Positions 63,488 through 64,000 of a stretch of 64,000 nt of DNA are shown in pieces. The translations under genes and the position numbers were made by a program. Position 1 is the stretch's first letter. Every line of letters starts with the position of its first letter. The DNA comes from Spirosoma linguale DSM 74. GTDB taxonomy: Bacteria; Bacteroidota; Bacteroidia; Cytophagales; Spirosomataceae. Under the pieces are notes generated by a model. That model had not been told where the DNA came from, ran no database searches, and saw nothing but the letters and a program-made list of their open reading frames with translations. Location of the stretch: NCBI GenBank assembly GCA_000024525.1, contig CP001769.1:5179001-5243000 (forward strand), in the 5' to 3' direction.

Positions 63488-64000
63488 ATGGAAAACCGCA
63501 TTTTAGGCCTGCATCACATTACCGCCATCGCCAACAACGCCCAGCGCAATTACGATTTTTACACCCACGTGCTGGGACTTCGGATGGTAAAAAAGACCGT
63601 CAACTTCGACGACCCCAGTACGTACCATTTTTACTACGGCAACGAAACGGGAACGCCCGGTACTATTCTCACCTTTTTTCCCTGGGAAGGCATCGGGCCG
63701 GGGCGAACCGGCGTAGGCATGGCCACCGAAATCGGTTATTCGGTACCGGCCGGAAGCCTGGATAACTGGGCGGGCCGATTCCGGGAAATGGGCGTGTCGA
63801 TGGGTCAACAGGCCGAACGGTTTGGTGAAACGTATCTTCCCTTTACCGACCCCGACGGGCTGGCTATTGCCCTCATTCAGCACCCCGACGACCGGCCGGT
63901 CTGGGAAACCACCGATCTCAAAGAGGATATCGCCACCAGGGGGTTTCATAGTGTTACGCTCACCCTACAATCCATTGATGCCACCGCCAGGGTGCTGACC
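63488..64000 (+). CDS. ring-cleaving dioxygenase-like VOC protein (partial, cut by window end)
   Basis: 171 codons visible from ATG 63488, open at the window edge. The opening LGLHHITAIANNAQRNYDFY and VLGLRMVKKTVNFDDPSTYH are the first VOC/glyoxalase module with a metal-binding His; HPDDRPVW and GFHSVTLTLQSIDAT start the second. This matches the MhqO/CatE-type extradiol dioxygenase-like family that cleaves hydroquinones or catechols. It follows the royal-jelly-type gene with a 17-base gap, so the two may form an operon. The third metal ligand lies outside the window. Confidence 0.85.
   Translation, partial: MENRILGLHHITAIANNAQRNYDFYTHVLGLRMVKKTVNFDDPSTYHFYYGNETGTPGTILTFFPWEGIGPGRTGVGMATEIGYSVPAGSLDNWAGRFREMGVSMGQQAERFGETYLPFTDPDGLAIALIQHPDDRPVWETTDLKEDIATRGFHSVTLTLQSIDATARVLT

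Noticed and set aside
1..64000. CRISPR array, tRNA or rRNA genes
   Set aside because: No regularly spaced short repeats, and no cloverleaf or rRNA-like segments were found by eye.

Overview
The window looks like a chromosome segment of a Bacteroidota bacterium of the Spirosoma/Cytophagaceae type. The evidence is a SusC/SusD pair, a one-protein hybrid two-component regulator, SprB-type repeats, C-terminal type IX secretion (T9SS) sorting domains, and a Thermus-type isocitrate dehydrogenase. No rRNA, tRNA or CRISPR array was seen. The species assignment is inference.

Region 1 (3-36870) is a very large polymorphic-toxin locus. It opens with a SprB-repeat/T9SS protein interrupted by one in-frame amber codon, an overlapping predicted outer-membrane barrel gene, and, 14 bases later, a 2603-residue signal-peptide-bearing toxin. 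That toxin has fibronectin III and Ig-like stalk modules, a pretoxin segment and an HEXXH metallopeptidase-like tip, and overlaps its likely immunity gene. Behind it lies a row of 5'-truncated tails. Each starts abruptly inside sequence homologous to the full-length toxin, runs into a different toxin tip and is followed by its own likely immunity gene. The tips are: two related tips of unknown activity, an ADP-ribosyl-cyclase/CD38-like tip, an unknown tip, a headless second giant with HINT and PD-(D/E)XK nuclease, a HINT plus DNA/RNA non-specific nuclease, and a 50-base relic. Only the first gene has a signal peptide. A 2.3 kb near-identical direct repeat links it to the second giant. This is the layout expected of a locus that changes its toxin tip by homologous recombination, with one secretable head and many silent tails.

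Two insertion sequences have landed cleanly. An IS21-family element (istA/istB, 8-bp target duplication) splits the second giant; removing it restores one frame of 3048 codons. An IS630-family element (24-bp terminal repeats, TA duplication) sits in the last codons of isocitrate dehydrogenase and supplies the stop codon now used. The lost 3' end of that gene is still present beyond the element.

Region 2 (36927-44130) holds a thioredoxin-fold secreted protein with a surface IPT/TIG-like protein, a LysR regulator divergent from icd, and a small coiled-coil protein. Region 3 (44134-58742, minus strand) is a polysaccharide-utilisation locus: hybrid two-component sensor/regulator, GH43-like beta-propeller hydrolase, SusC, SusD, GH44 endoglucanase/xyloglucanase with a T9SS domain, and a large secreted protein of unknown role. 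The 3' stump of a second SusD shows that the locus was rearranged. The enzymes point to beta-glucan or xyloglucan as substrate, which is inference. Region 4 (59184-64000, plus) carries a multi-PAS histidine kinase, a royal-jelly/yellow-type propeller protein, and the start of a ring-cleaving-dioxygenase-like VOC protein cut by the window end.
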